A stretch of 64,000 nt of DNA from an uncultured Bacilli bacterium (GCA_944350495.1 CALVOZ010000004.1:1-64000); one strand, 5' to 3'; positions 38,262 through 48,004 are shown, counted from the stretch's first letter. The notes: generated by a model from the letters alone, not told the origin. Numbers and translations: made by a program.

Positions 38262-38290
38262 AAAAAAAGACGATTAAATCATCTTTTAAA
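38262..38290 (-). terminator. Terminator after the 382/178-residue gene pair
   Basis: AAAAGATGATTTAA with its complement around ATCGTCTTTTTTT on the minus strand; one G-T pair in the stem. Confidence 0.7.
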
Positions 38291-38735
38291 TTCTACCATT
38301 TTTTATATAAGGATTAATTCCAACTGGTTGAGAAGCCCCCATTGACCTTGACTGATGAAACGGCATTGGTCTAACATCATTATGGGGACTAAAACCGTTT
38401 GACATAGGATTATTTTCATTACAAGAAGCAAAATTATTTGTCTTAACACTTGAATTAGATTTTCCTAAGTTAGATATATTTCTTTCACCAGTACTTTGTT
38501 TGCTACTATTTGTTATTTGACCATTTAACTGTGGTGTACTAGTTGAAGCTACAAAACTTGAAGACATATTATTAAAATTTTGTAAGCTCGCAACTTTTGG
38601 TTGTTGTACTGAATTTTGATTTTCCTCTAGTTTTTGTTTTTTTTCAGCTTCCATCTTTTCATCAAGCAATCTTTTTTCATTACCTGCAATAATATAGTCG
38701 TGACGAGTATCAAAATGAAATTCAAACTCAGTCAA
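38286..38735 (-). CDS. Asn/Ser/Gln-rich hydrophilic protein
   Basis: About 150 residues of low-complexity sequence: a charged helix (EKRLLDEKMEAEKKQKLEENQ) then a disordered Ser/Asn/Pro-rich tail ending NPYIKNGRI. The frame extends upstream to 38822, inside the 382-residue gene. I prefer a TTG start at 38735, overlapping that gene's TGA (TTGACTGA) with GGTGAG just before; a GTG at 38744 is an alternative. The two are translationally coupled. Function unknown. Confidence 0.45.
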   Translation of the reverse strand: MTEFEFHFDTRHDYIIAGNEKRLLDEKMEAEKKQKLEENQNSVQQPKVASLQNFNNMSSSFVASTSTPQLNGQITNSSKQSTGERNISNLGKSNSSVKTNNFASCNENNPMSNGFSPHNDVRPMPFHQSRSMGASQPVGINPYIKNGRI

Positions 38736-39876
38736 TCCACTCACCGCTTTCAAAACAATAATCTTGATATGCACAATCACGAGTTGAAAATTTATATTTA
38801 TATTTTCCTGCTTCTTTACCATCTTTTATATAGTTTTCAAAGACAGTTTGTAATTCTCCTTCAAAATTATTAGTAGTTAAAGTACCTGTTAATAATTTCT
38901 CTGTTAAATTAGCATCAGCATAAATAGTATATGTTTTATTATTAGCATTAACAACTGCAAAACCGACATGATAATAAACCTCAACAACAGTATTCTTTTC
39001 TAACCCTTTAGCGTCATATGCTACTTTTAAATCATAATATCTAGTATTACTAGCAGTTAAAGGCTCACAGTTACCATAATATACATATTTATGTGTTTTT
39101 TCATTATATCTCCAAACTCCGACATAATCAGTATCTTGATTTGTAGATGGAACTTTAAATGATTGATGTTCATAATCTACACTTTTAGTAAATAAGTTAG
39201 CCATTCTAGCTTCAATATAATTAGCATTCAATTCTTTTTTAGTATCAGCAGTTACACATGCCTCACCGTTATAACCTCCTTCATATTTACCAATATTACC
39301 AGTATAAATATGAATAAATGTATTATACAATAAGTCATTATTACTAAAGTCACCAACATTAAAAATTTTTTTAGAATAATAAGTTTTCTTAGTATACGGA
39401 TTGTTTCGCATTATTGGATAAGTTAATTCTTGAACTTCTTCACTATTTAATGTAATTTCTTTTAACTCTACAATCGGCTCTTCTGGCTCTTCAATAATTG
39501 GTTTAGTTGGTTCATCAGCTGTTAATTTAGTGATTACATCAGGCAAGAAATAAGCTCCCACTAAAATTAAACCAACAACCACAATTACAAGACCAATATT
39601 TAAATTTCCTGAGTTTTCATTAGCTCTTGGCAGTTCAAATGATTTAGGACCATCAGATTTAGTATTAAATTTTTTATCACGATTTAATAAATCAGTTACT
39701 TCCTTAACTCCTGCATTGTTATAACGTGGTTCAACAGTATCAATAGTTTGTTTAAGAACTAATGGTTTCTTTTTATCAGCCTCTTGTTCTTCTTTTAACT
39801 CAGCCATTAACTCAGCTTTTAATTCTGCTTTCAAGCGAGCTCGCATTTCTTGTTCTGTCTCCTGACGATTTTCCAT
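38728..39876 (-). CDS. Single-pass membrane protein with an outside domain, unknown
   Basis: A 382-residue protein. The N-terminus is an acidic helix (ETEQEMRARLKAELKAEL) and a cytosolic linker, then one membrane helix (92-114, IGLVIVVVGLILVGAYFLPDV). The rest (120-382) lies outside, with scattered Cys (CVTADTK, CEPLTA, RDCAYQDYCFESGEW) that could form disulphides. The domain ends in beta-like sequence and is not a known family. It follows yqeH by 9 bp and overlaps the next gene. It may be a cell-surface or stress-sensing protein. Confidence 0.6.
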   Translation of the reverse strand: MENRQETEQEMRARLKAELKAELMAELKEEQEADKKKPLVLKQTIDTVEPRYNNAGVKEVTDLLNRDKKFNTKSDGPKSFELPRANENSGNLNIGLVIVVVGLILVGAYFLPDVITKLTADEPTKPIIEEPEEPIVELKEITLNSEEVQELTYPIMRNNPYTKKTYYSKKIFNVGDFSNNDLLYNTFIHIYTGNIGKYEGGYNGEACVTADTKKELNANYIEARMANLFTKSVDYEHQSFKVPSTNQDTDYVGVWRYNEKTHKYVYYGNCEPLTASNTRYYDLKVAYDAKGLEKNTVVEVYYHVGFAVVNANNKTYTIYADANLTEKLLTGTLTTNNFEGELQTVFENYIKDGKEAGKYKYKFSTRDCAYQDYCFESGEWID

Positions 39877-39885
39877 AATTTCCTC

Positions 39886-40872
39886 CTATATAAAAGATTT
39901 TCGTGTATATACTAAAACTCCTGGTAAAACATATATATTAAATATGCCATGTTTCATTACCTTAATAAAACCTAACCCCGAAATAACAATATCTTCTCTT
40001 TCCTTAACCTCAACCCTATGTAGAACTAAATTAGATTTATCTTTATTTTTAAAGCTTCGTTCAATATTTAAACTATTAGAGAAAAATAAAGTTATATTAT
40101 TGACATCCTCATTTTCAATTAATAGAATGTTATCAACTGAAATACATTGCTTATCTTTAAGTTGATAAGTAATAGCCTTAATTTCTTTTTTAGGAACAAT
40201 TCGATTTAAAACATTTACATCAACATAATCTAAAATATTACCGTCTTCCAATAAACCTGGAGTATCAATTAATGTTAAATCATCACTAATTTTAATTGTA
40301 ATCGCATCAATAGTTGTTGATGGTAATAAACTAGTTGTTATCATAGGTTCCATTTTTGTATAGTTATATAAAATTTTATTAATTAATGTTGATTTGCCAG
40401 CATTAGTATAACCAACAACATAAACATTATTAGTCTTTTTATATTGAAAAATTTTATTCATTAATTCATCTAAATGAAAATTCTTTTTCGCACTACAAAT
40501 AACTGTATCAACAATTCGATTAGATAAGTTATCAAAATATTCAATCAATCTTTCATCATACACTGATAATGGTATTATATCTCTTTTAGTAAGTACCAAT
40601 AAAATATCGTTGTTTAAATTATCAACAATCGTATTTAATGAAGCTGGAATACTAAATAAATCGACAACTAATACCACTAAATCATCAGTTTTACTTATAT
40701 TATCTATAATCGGCATAAAATCATTATTTGTCTTTATAACCTTTTTATAATCATTATAATTTTTTATTCTAAAACATCTCTCACACAAAACATTATCAAT
40801 TTTTTTTGTAAACCCATCAAGATTAGGATTTTCATTTTGTAAAACAGATCCACATCCTTGACACTTACTCAT
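39886..40872 (-). CDS. yqeH: YqeH-type circularly permuted GTPase
   Basis: Ribosome-assembly GTPase for the 30S subunit. The N-terminal zinc finger CQGCGSVLQ with CERCFRIKN is followed by permuted G motifs: G4 VLTKRDIIP comes first, then G5 CSAKKN, G1 GYTNAGKST, G2-region TTSLLPSTT and G3 DTPGL. This order and the zinc finger are specific to YqeH. The 328 residues are slightly shorter than usual. It overlaps yqeG by 8 bp, the classic Bacilli pair. Confidence 0.94.
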   Translation of the reverse strand: MSKCQGCGSVLQNENPNLDGFTKKIDNVLCERCFRIKNYNDYKKVIKTNNDFMPIIDNISKTDDLVVLVVDLFSIPASLNTIVDNLNNDILLVLTKRDIIPLSVYDERLIEYFDNLSNRIVDTVICSAKKNFHLDELMNKIFQYKKTNNVYVVGYTNAGKSTLINKILYNYTKMEPMITTSLLPSTTIDAITIKISDDLTLIDTPGLLEDGNILDYVDVNVLNRIVPKKEIKAITYQLKDKQCISVDNILLIENEDVNNITLFFSNSLNIERSFKNKDKSNLVLHRVEVKEREDIVISGLGFIKVMKHGIFNIYVLPGVLVYTRKSFI

Positions 40873-41386
40873 AATATCTACCTTTTGTAAACAAATTGTT
40901 ATCTCTTAGTTTCTTAATAATTTTCTTTTCTTTAATACGTCGTAACCAAGCAAATGGATATTCTCTCTTACCAATTTGATTTACTAAGATAGTGGTAATA
41001 CCAACTCCGTTACCCCCCACAATATCATCCATTATTGAATCTCCAATAATAGCTACTTCGCTAAAATTATAACCATATATTTTAATAACAGATAAAAATT
41101 TATCTGGTTTAGGCTTCTTGGCATGTGCACAACAATCTACTTCTAATTCATCTTTAAAAGGTCTAACGCGCATTTTAGGACTATTTGAAAAAATAATAAG
41201 TTTAAAGCCCTTTTCCTTTAATTCGTTAAATAACTCTTTAACTTTTTCATTAGGAGCACTTTCTGTAATAGGCGCTAAAGTGTTATCTAAATCAAATAAT
41301 AGACACTTTATTCCACGTGATAGTAGAGAATCATAATTAATTGTGTATATACTTTTTTGATAAATATCTGGAACATATTTTTCCAT
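40865..41386 (-). CDS. yqeG: YqeG family HAD phosphatase
   Basis: A HAD-IIIA phosphatase of about 173 residues: motif I LLFDLDNTLAP, motif II IIFSNSP, motif III Lys in KKPKPDKFL and motif IV IGDSIMDDI. The family sits next to yqeH throughout Bacilli, as here, and is thought to help ribosome assembly or metabolism. The ATG at 41386 has GGAGAG 7 nt upstream; an ATG at 41392 is too close to it. Confidence 0.92.
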   Translation of the reverse strand: MEKYVPDIYQKSIYTINYDSLLSRGIKCLLFDLDNTLAPITESAPNEKVKELFNELKEKGFKLIIFSNSPKMRVRPFKDELEVDCCAHAKKPKPDKFLSVIKIYGYNFSEVAIIGDSIMDDIVGGNGVGITTILVNQIGKREYPFAWLRRIKEKKIIKKLRDNNLFTKGRYYE

Positions 41387-41451
41387 ATACATCTCTCCTT
41401 ACACTATATAGACATTTTATCACACCTAGTACATTTTATCAATTATTCCTC

Positions 41452-41481
41452 GTAAAAAAAAGAGAAAACGTTAATTTTCTC
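41452..41481 (-). terminator. Terminator after the 307-residue protein gene
   Basis: Stem GAGAAAA / TTTTCTC with a 6-nt loop and a T7 run on the minus strand. Confidence 0.85.
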
Positions 41482-41487
41482 AAATTA

Positions 41488-42411
41488 TTAGAAAAATAAA
41501 ACTATAATCGATAAAACAATCAAAATTCCTATCTCTGGCAAAATATATCCCTTATATTTATCATGAATTTCAATAATCTTTCTTCGACATATTAAATTAT
41601 CAGCATTCTTACCAATTAGGATTTCACTTGTTCCAACAAATTGATCAATGTCATCTTTGTAAACACTTTTTCCTTTACTAGTATCATAATATGCATATTT
41701 TTTTTCAGGCGATATTTTAGAATATAAAGAACTAAGTATATTATTACCAATTGTAAATCCAATAAAAAATGCAAGTATCAAAACACATATAGGATATAAA
41801 ACAAAAGTATTTGAAAAAACTTCTCTAACAATTGGAATAATTAAAAGCAAAGTTGTAATAATTAATCCAGGTATTAAGCCTAAAGATAATCCAACTTTAA
41901 AAGTAATTAAATTTTTATTTTTAATAACATCATCATATTTAGGCTGTGCTGTTAAAACTTTATTTTTTATAAGTTCAAAAACATCATCCATTTTTTTATT
42001 TTTACTATCTAACGAAACATCAATATTCATCTTATTTTCATAAATCCACATTATAATGCTTTCATGATAATAATTTTTATCATATTCATTTTTAACATCG
42101 TATGTAAGATAAAATCTAACATAAATATCTTTAATTTCATCTAAACGACTATTAAATATACCAATAAAATTTTCATAATTATCAAATTTAATTGAAGTGT
42201 CATCATAAAAATTAACCGTAAACACTAAAGAACTACCATTATCTTTAAAGGACCATTTTTGATAACTATATTCCAACATTTTATTTTGCATTGCTTCAGT
42301 GTTTGATATTTTTTGATAATACTTTAACTTTTCATTCATCATTGAAAATATTTCAAGCAAATCATCACTAGTTATGATTTTATTTGCAACTTTTATTGAT
42401 TCATTGTACAT
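41488..42411 (-). CDS. Membrane protein of unknown family (paralogue of the next)
   Basis: A 307-residue protein: a soluble N-terminal domain (1-180), two central membrane helices (about 187-207 and 217-238) and one at the end (290-306). The soluble part carries LEYSYQKWSFKDNGSSLVF, which lines up with the neighbour's LKLEYKNYEYGRHFKSEF, and the same order of strands follows. The pair looks like a duplicated domain with one copy gaining a membrane anchor. Family unrecognised. Confidence 0.55.
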   Translation of the reverse strand: MYNESIKVANKIITSDDLLEIFSMMNEKLKYYQKISNTEAMQNKMLEYSYQKWSFKDNGSSLVFTVNFYDDTSIKFDNYENFIGIFNSRLDEIKDIYVRFYLTYDVKNEYDKNYYHESIIMWIYENKMNIDVSLDSKNKKMDDVFELIKNKVLTAQPKYDDVIKNKNLITFKVGLSLGLIPGLIITTLLLIIPIVREVFSNTFVLYPICVLILAFFIGFTIGNNILSSLYSKISPEKKYAYYDTSKGKSVYKDDIDQFVGTSEILIGKNADNLICRRKIIEIHDKYKGYILPEIGILIVLSIIVLFF

Positions 42412-42417
42412 ATAAAC

Positions 42418-42942
42418 CTACTTACTACAGAATATACTATTAGCAGTTGGGAATTGTTTTAAAATTCCGTTAATAGCATTTTCAATTTGATTCATGTTTC
42501 CTTCATTGTGATTGGATTTACGAATAAATTTAATATCATATGGTCTAAATATTACTTTAAAATCATTACGATGTTCTACAGTATTTTGGTAAGCACCTCT
42601 TTTATAACTTAAATCCATAATAATATCTAAACCATTTAAATTATTAACATTACCACTTCTAACAGCATCTAGATAAGCATTATAATTTTTACAAATAATA
42701 TTATTTAAACCTCTTTGTTTAATTGTCACAGTAAATTCACTTTTAAAATGACGACCATATTCATAATTTTTATATTCTAATTTTAATGTTTCGTTTTTTT
42801 GTTCATCACTTGTTACTAACTGACTAAATTGATTATATAAATTTTCACAGTATTGTATTATATAACCAATCGCTTCAGCACTTGGAATAATTGTTGAATA
42901 GTCATATTCATTATTTATAACCGTTTCAAGTTCTTCATTCAT
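42418..42942 (-). CDS. Soluble protein of unknown family
   Basis: A 174-residue soluble protein. Its middle (LEYKNYEYGRHFKSEFTVT, then NAYLDAV and LDIIMDLSY) parallels the N-terminal domain of the downstream membrane protein. It lies 6 bp upstream of that gene and is likely to work with it. No catalytic motif seen. Confidence 0.55.
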   Translation of the reverse strand: MNEELETVINNEYDYSTIIPSAEAIGYIIQYCENLYNQFSQLVTSDEQKNETLKLEYKNYEYGRHFKSEFTVTIKQRGLNNIICKNYNAYLDAVRSGNVNNLNGLDIIMDLSYKRGAYQNTVEHRNDFKVIFRPYDIKFIRKSNHNEGNMNQIENAINGILKQFPTANSIFCSK

Positions 42943-43020
42943 ATCTATCCCTACCTATCATTAACATTATAACACAAATTAGTAAAAAAAGAAGGGTTTA
43001 ATATATTTCAAAGTTGCTGT

Positions 43021-43048
43021 TTGACTTTTCATTAAAAGATGGTATAAT
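43021..43048 (+). promoter_or_regulatory. Promoter of the CDP-alcohol phosphatidyltransferase gene
   Basis: TTGACT (43021-43026), 16 bp, TGG-TATAAT (43043-43048). The frame starting at 43014 overlaps this promoter, so the gene must start later, at the GTG at 43074. Confidence 0.8.
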
Positions 43049-43073
43049 ATTACACCAACGAGGGGTTGATATT

Positions 43074-43922
43074 GTGAGGAATAAATTGCCAAAAAAAGAA
43101 AATACATTTAAAACGCAATGGAAACAATTTATGAATGAAGGAAAGATTTGCTTTCAAGAATTTAAGAATCCTAATACTCGATATAAACAAATTCCAAATA
43201 TGTTTACAGCTTCTAGATTATTAGCCCCATTCTTTATTATTCCAAGCGTTTTAGTTGGTAATTTACCATTAACAGCCATATTTGTAACAGGATTTGCTCT
43301 TACAGATGCCGCTGATGGATATTTTGCTAGAAAATATAATGCAACTAGTGAATTTGGACGTAAATTAGATGCTTTAACAGATAAATTATTTGCAGCAGCC
43401 TTATTAATTCCATTAACAGTCATTAACCCTACGCTACTACCTTTATTAGCAATGGAAGGTGTAATTAGTGCAATTAATGTAAAATCCCAATTAAATAATA
43501 ATGTACCAAAAACAAAATATATTGGTAAAATAAAAACTGCGGCTTTATCAGTTACAATTGGTCTTAACTATATAAATTTAATTGCTAATATACCTAGCAT
43601 CCTTTTAGCAGTTAGCTCGACGAGTACTTTAATATTACAAGGATGCTCAGCAACTAAATACTACTGTATTAACAGAAGTAAAGAAATAATTAAACATAAA
43701 AAAGAAATAGAAGAAACTAAAACAGAAATATCTTCTATTGAAGAAAGTGAGCAATCAAAACTAGTTGATTTTAAACAATATCAACAATCTGATGAAGTTA
43801 AAAATCCTTCATTATCAGCTAAAGAAAGAGCCGAAGAACTACGTAAAATTAGAGAACAATTAACATATCGTGATGAACAACAAGAAAAAGTTAAGGAGAA
43901 AAAAATTAGTTTTCAAGATTAA
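43074..43922 (+). CDS. CDP-alcohol phosphatidyltransferase (PgsA-like)
   Basis: A membrane phospholipid synthase of about 282 residues. The family motif DGx2ARx8Gx3Dx3D is intact: DGYFARKYNATSEFGRKLD, ending ALTD. Several hydrophobic helices follow and the last 80 residues form a charged Lys/Glu helical tail (KERAEELRKIREQL), unlike most PgsA. The GTG at 43074 follows GAGGGG by 8 nt and lies downstream of the promoter at 43021. The alcohol (glycerol phosphate or other) cannot be told. Converges on the broken dacA. Confidence 0.82.
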   Translation: MRNKLPKKENTFKTQWKQFMNEGKICFQEFKNPNTRYKQIPNMFTASRLLAPFFIIPSVLVGNLPLTAIFVTGFALTDAADGYFARKYNATSEFGRKLDALTDKLFAAALLIPLTVINPTLLPLLAMEGVISAINVKSQLNNNVPKTKYIGKIKTAALSVTIGLNYINLIANIPSILLAVSSTSTLILQGCSATKYYCINRSKEIIKHKKEIEETKTEISSIEESEQSKLVDFKQYQQSDEVKNPSLSAKERAEELRKIREQLTYRDEQQEKVKEKKISFQD

Positions 43923-43951
43923 AAGATAAGTAAACAACTTATCTTTTTTAT
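43921..43951 (+). terminator. Bidirectional terminator
   Basis: Stem AAAAGATAAG / CTTATCTTTT with a 7-nt loop. Serves both the plus-strand phosphatidyltransferase and the dacA 3' fragment. Confidence 0.85.
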
Positions 43952-43959
43952 ACTTAAAA

Positions 43960-44757
43960 TTAAATTGATATCTCACCTGTTAATACGCGTTTTAGATATT
44001 TACCAAGTAACTCAATAATATTAGCTTTAGCAACATCTTCTTTAACCGTTAAATTAACTTCACCAATCTTTTTATTACCATTCATAATTGAAACGGTTCC
44101 AATGACATCCCCCTTTTTAATTGCACTACTAATTTTACCATATTTAATTTCAAAAGTCGGAGTTATATTTGGTGACATTTTTTTATTAATTAAATTGATA
44201 TCTTCTACAGGAACAATATCGACTTGATTTTTTGTTGACTTATCTAAATTAATTGTATCTATTACTCTATCTTTAGATAATATTTTATCTAAGCGATAAT
44301 TAGCAAAGGCATAGTCTAACATACTACTTACTTCATCATTTCTAGTTGTACTACTAGGTTCACCCATAACAACCGCTATCACACGCATTCCATCTTTCTT
44401 CATAGTAGCAGTTAAACAATAACCAGAATCAACGGTATAGCCAGTTTTTAAACCATCTACCCCCTTTTTAAATCTTACTAATTTATTTGTATTAACTAAC
44501 CATGTTTGTTTATCTGTTCCTTTTCTTAAATATGTTTCATAGATTGATGAATACTCTAATATTTTTTCATGTTTTACTAATTCTTTAGCAATCATTGCCA
44601 TATCATGGGCACTAGAATAATGATTCTCTTCATCTAATCCATGACTATTTTTAAAGTATGTATCTTTGAGACCTAATTCCCGAACTTTTTCGTTCATCAT
44701 CTTAACGAAGTTTGCTTCACTGCCACCAATAGCTTCTGCTAGAGCAACAACTGCATC
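43960..44757 (-). pseudogene. dacA: dacA-like D-Ala-D-Ala carboxypeptidase, 3' part (cut by insertion)
   Basis: The C-terminal 265 residues of a penicillin-binding carboxypeptidase of the DacA/DacF type. It begins at the crossover with DAVVALAEAIGG, contains the third active-site motif KTG (in GLKTGYTVDSG) and continues through the C-terminal beta domain to EISI. The SxxK and SGN motifs are on the other fragment at 50.6-51 kb. The frame upstream of 44757 is element DNA. Joined, the gene would encode 383 residues, a normal length. As it stands, no full enzyme can be made from this locus. Confidence 0.9.
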
Positions 44758-46423
44758 CCTGGCGTTTACAGAAAAGCAGTAAAAAATTTTCCAAGTCAAA
44801 TGTTTCATCTTTTGAGTTAAATACATTTAACTTGGCATGTAATATAACCTTTTGTTTAGTTTCATCATCTTTAATTGATTCAACTTTAATATCTTCAAAA
44901 AATGTTTGAGCTAACTCTAACACCTTTTCATCATCAGAGAAAACAATAGAATTTACCTTTTCTTTAAATTCAGTAAAGTTCTTTTCACTAGACTCTTGAT
45001 TTTGTTCTTCTTCTATTAATTTTATTTTATCTTCTTCCATAGATTTAATTTGAGAGTCTAAATCATCTTTAAGAGTGTTATACTCCTGTAAATCTATTTC
45101 TTTTCTCATTCTCATCATTATAAGTTCTTTTTTCTCATTATTAACCTTAAATAACTTTTCTTTTATTTTTTTAATTTCTTTTTTATAATCTTTTTTAGTT
45201 CTAATATCACTTATCATATCATTTATTTCACTGATCAAATCATCTTGACATTCTATTATCATAGTTAATATCTTCTTACATATTTCAACAAGTTTTTCAT
45301 AATAGATAACTGGAGAATTACATCCTTCAGTTTTTTTCTTTCCATGTATTCTATAATTATTACAAGCCCAAAACTTTCTTCTTCTACTTCTAGCCCCTTT
45401 ACCAATTTGATAAGTTCCTCTTACAAATGTAGCACCATCATAATGACAATGCATTAAACCTGAAAAGGCAAACTTACTATATTTGTTATTTTTATTTATT
45501 TGGTCGTGTTTTTTACTTTTAGCATCTAATTTTTCATTAGCTCTATCCCATAATTCTTCAGAAACAATTGGTGGACAAGTTTCATTATCCTTATATACAA
45601 TCCATTCATCTCTCTTAAATTTCTTTCTTTTTCTATCGTGATAATCAACAGTAGTTTCTTTATGAGCACAGAAGTATCCTTTATATTTAGGATTTCTAAT
45701 TATATTTTTAATGACTGCACCTGCAATAGGTTTTCCTGAATAATTTGTTACTCCATATTCTTCAAACAATTTAAATCCTAATTTGTGAACACCTATATTT
45801 TCAGATACATATATTTCAAAAATCAATTTGATGAATTTTGCTTGTTCTTCATCTATTACTAACTTACCTTTATTTTTTGTATATCCATAGATATTATTAC
45901 TACCAGGAACTATTCCTTTTTCTACACTTCTCTTATATCCAAATCTAACTCTTTCAGATAATTTTCTTATTTCTTCTTGAGCAATACTAGACATAATTGT
46001 AAGTCTTAATTCTGAATCAGGTTGAAAGGTATTAATGTTATCACTTAAAAAGTGAACACCAACACCATTTGAAAGTAATTCTTGTGTATATTTAATACTA
46101 TCTAAAGTATTTCTTGAGAATCTTGATATTTCTTTTGTTAAAATCAAATCAAATTTTTTTCTTTTTGCATCATCTACCATTCTTAAGAAATCTTCTCTTT
46201 TTTTAACATTTGTACCACTAATACCTTCATCTACATATCCTTCTACAAAAGTCCAATTTTCTTGTTCTTTTATAAAATTCTCAAAATATGTTACTTGATT
46301 TTTCAAAGAATTTAATTGTTCATATCTATCAGTAGATACACGAGCATAAAATGTTACTCTTAATGGTAAATCATAAATACTTTTGCCTTGACTTAGCATA
46401 TTTCTTATAGCATATAAATCCAC
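44717..46423 (-). CDS. Large serine recombinase (integrase of the element)
   Basis: A 568-residue site-specific recombinase that would insert and excise the element. The N-terminal resolvase domain shows FYARVSTDR with nucleophile Ser30 and the Arg-rich ISRFSRNT. A recombinase domain (NKNIRNPKYKG-type, here IIRNPKYKGYFCAHK) and a zinc-ribbon region follow, in which one Cys position is Asp (LMHCHYDG). The C-terminal coiled coil runs to about 530. The gene crosses the crossover point: the last 12 residues (CSCCSSRSYWWQ) are encoded by dacA DNA. In the circular form the frame would run 33 codons further. GTG start after GGAGGTGA. Confidence 0.92.
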   Translation of the reverse strand: MDLYAIRNMLSQGKSIYDLPLRVTFYARVSTDRYEQLNSLKNQVTYFENFIKEQENWTFVEGYVDEGISGTNVKKREDFLRMVDDAKRKKFDLILTKEISRFSRNTLDSIKYTQELLSNGVGVHFLSDNINTFQPDSELRLTIMSSIAQEEIRKLSERVRFGYKRSVEKGIVPGSNNIYGYTKNKGKLVIDEEQAKFIKLIFEIYVSENIGVHKLGFKLFEEYGVTNYSGKPIAGAVIKNIIRNPKYKGYFCAHKETTVDYHDRKRKKFKRDEWIVYKDNETCPPIVSEELWDRANEKLDAKSKKHDQINKNNKYSKFAFSGLMHCHYDGATFVRGTYQIGKGARSRRRKFWACNNYRIHGKKKTEGCNSPVIYYEKLVEICKKILTMIIECQDDLISEINDMISDIRTKKDYKKEIKKIKEKLFKVNNEKKELIMMRMRKEIDLQEYNTLKDDLDSQIKSMEEDKIKLIEEEQNQESSEKNFTEFKEKVNSIVFSDDEKVLELAQTFFEDIKVESIKDDETKQKVILHAKLNVFNSKDETFDLENFLLLFCKRQGCSCCSSRSYWWQ

Positions 46424-46442
46424 TCAAATCACCTCCATTTTT

Positions 46443-46649
46443 TTATATTCTTATATCCACCTTTACTGGATAAATATAATTATTTTTTTCATTATCTATT
46501 TGGTCTTTTAATTTGTTTATTTTTTCATCACATTTTGAGATTAATGTTTCATACTCACTTATAGAAATCTCATTATTTTGATATAAATAATTTATTATTT
46601 TCTTTTGAACTTCTTTTTTTACTACTTCATAAGTAAGATTGTTGTTCAA
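46443..46649 (-). CDS. Small helical protein upstream of the recombinase
   Basis: A 68-residue protein, TTG start with GGAGGAG 8 nt upstream, 20 bp before the recombinase. It is nearly all helix (YEVVKKEVQKKIINYLYQ, then EYETLISKCDEKINKLKDQ). Small proteins at this place often belong to serine-recombinase elements and can act as accessory or directionality factors; this is inference. The helix with YETLISK resembles SHOCT-like domains. Confidence 0.55.
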   Translation of the reverse strand: MNNNLTYEVVKKEVQKKIINYLYQNNEISISEYETLISKCDEKINKLKDQIDNEKNNYIYPVKVDIRI

Positions 46650-46813
46650 AATACATTCTCCTCCTGTTTAAATGTATTAACTAAGGAACAAAAAAATTAA
46701 TAAAAAATTTATTGTTTTTCTATATATTTAATTCGTTTTATCGCATTATACACTTGATAAGATGGAGTTAAATTAGTTTTTAGGTTTATTTTTTCTTTTA
46801 TTGAAACATTTGA

Positions 46814-46840
46814 AAAGGAACAATGTTTAATTGTCCCTTT
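46814..46840 (-). terminator. Terminator after the cargo operon
   Basis: On the minus strand AAAGGGACAAT / ATTGTTCCTTTT with one mismatch and a short loop, just past the stop at 46850. It separates the cargo operon from the recombinase genes. Confidence 0.75.
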
Positions 46841-46849
46841 AACTATTTC

Positions 46850-48004
46850 TTATCTACTTTTACCTTTTAATGTTAAACTATTTGGATCAACATAAAATAC
46901 TTTGCCACCAAGTGGATTGATTTTAATATTCCCATAAACCACCCATAGTATATCACTGCTTTTTGATGGCATTACGGCACAGCCATCAGTAAAAATTATT
47001 TTAATAGATGCTTTCTTACTAAAAGAATTTACAGCAACATTAAAATCCGTTCTGCCTCTACCTTCAATTACAAAATTATCTAAATCATTTCTTTGTTTTA
47101 TCTCTTGGAACCCATAAAAATTAGTATCAAAACATCCAACTTTTATGGCATAATCATCAAAAATATTTTTACATTCTTGAAGAAATGCTTTTACAAGTTT
47201 ATCATCAACACTTCCACTTGTATCTATTAATATTTCAATGTTAGATTTACGAATTAATTCATAAGGATATTTATAAATTCCTTCTTCATCAAAGAAGCCG
47301 TTATGTAAATTATAATCTGCAGAAAACACCTTTTTCTTTTTCCTTTGTAAAAAGCTTTTCCAATCAATAATTGGTGATGCATTTCCAACACTACCTAAAC
47401 TAGCAGTTATAGGTTCTTGTTCTTGAATGCTATTTGTATATTCTTGATTATCATCATGAATCAATTTTTTATTTATCTCTGTTATATTGTACTCGTTAAC
47501 GCCTGATAAGCCTTCAGTTAAATCTTCTGCAAGTTCTTTATTCCAATGCTCATGAGTTGCTATTGTACTTTCTTGTTCATCATGTCTGTATTTTGACATT
47601 AAATCTTCACAATCTGGTCTTTTTTTAACTATTTCATAGTATTCCTCTGCACTAAATGATAATGCATCTGGACAATCAATAACTCCATCAACTAATGGAA
47701 GACCGTTCTTTCTTAAAATTTGATTTATAACAGCATCTGTAGCATAATTCCATATTTCCATATCTCTTTCTTCTAATCTAGAAAGGTGTTTTAAGGTAAT
47801 ATGCATCAATTCATGTGCTATAATAAATACTTGCTCATCTTTTGTTAAAGTTTGAAAAAAAGAAGAATTATAATATATTGTATCACCATTGATACAAGCA
47901 GTTTTTATACCATTATTTTCTATAAAATGAATATTGTTAATTAAAATTTTAAAAATTGGAAAATAGATTAAAGTTCTATCTATTACTGAATTAATATTAA
48001 ACAT
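46850..48004 (-). CDS. HExxH metallopeptidase with VWA-like domain
   Basis: A 384-residue protein. Residues 1-120 are a zinc metallopeptidase-like domain: HELMHITLKHL gives the HExxH (64-68) and a third His. Residues about 255-370 are a von Willebrand A-like domain with the metal-binding DTSGS (261-265), a conserved Thr in RGRTDF and IFTDG. This two-domain order is that of DUF2201 proteins, which occur next to MoxR ATPases; their biochemical role is unknown. It is the last gene of the three-gene cargo operon, overlapping the 123-residue gene by 8 bp. Confidence 0.82.
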   Translation of the reverse strand: MFNINSVIDRTLIYFPIFKILINNIHFIENNGIKTACINGDTIYYNSSFFQTLTKDEQVFIIAHELMHITLKHLSRLEERDMEIWNYATDAVINQILRKNGLPLVDGVIDCPDALSFSAEEYYEIVKKRPDCEDLMSKYRHDEQESTIATHEHWNKELAEDLTEGLSGVNEYNITEINKKLIHDDNQEYTNSIQEQEPITASLGSVGNASPIIDWKSFLQRKKKKVFSADYNLHNGFFDEEGIYKYPYELIRKSNIEILIDTSGSVDDKLVKAFLQECKNIFDDYAIKVGCFDTNFYGFQEIKQRNDLDNFVIEGRGRTDFNVAVNSFSKKASIKIIFTDGCAVMPSKSSDILWVVYGNIKINPLGGKVFYVDPNSLTLKGKSR

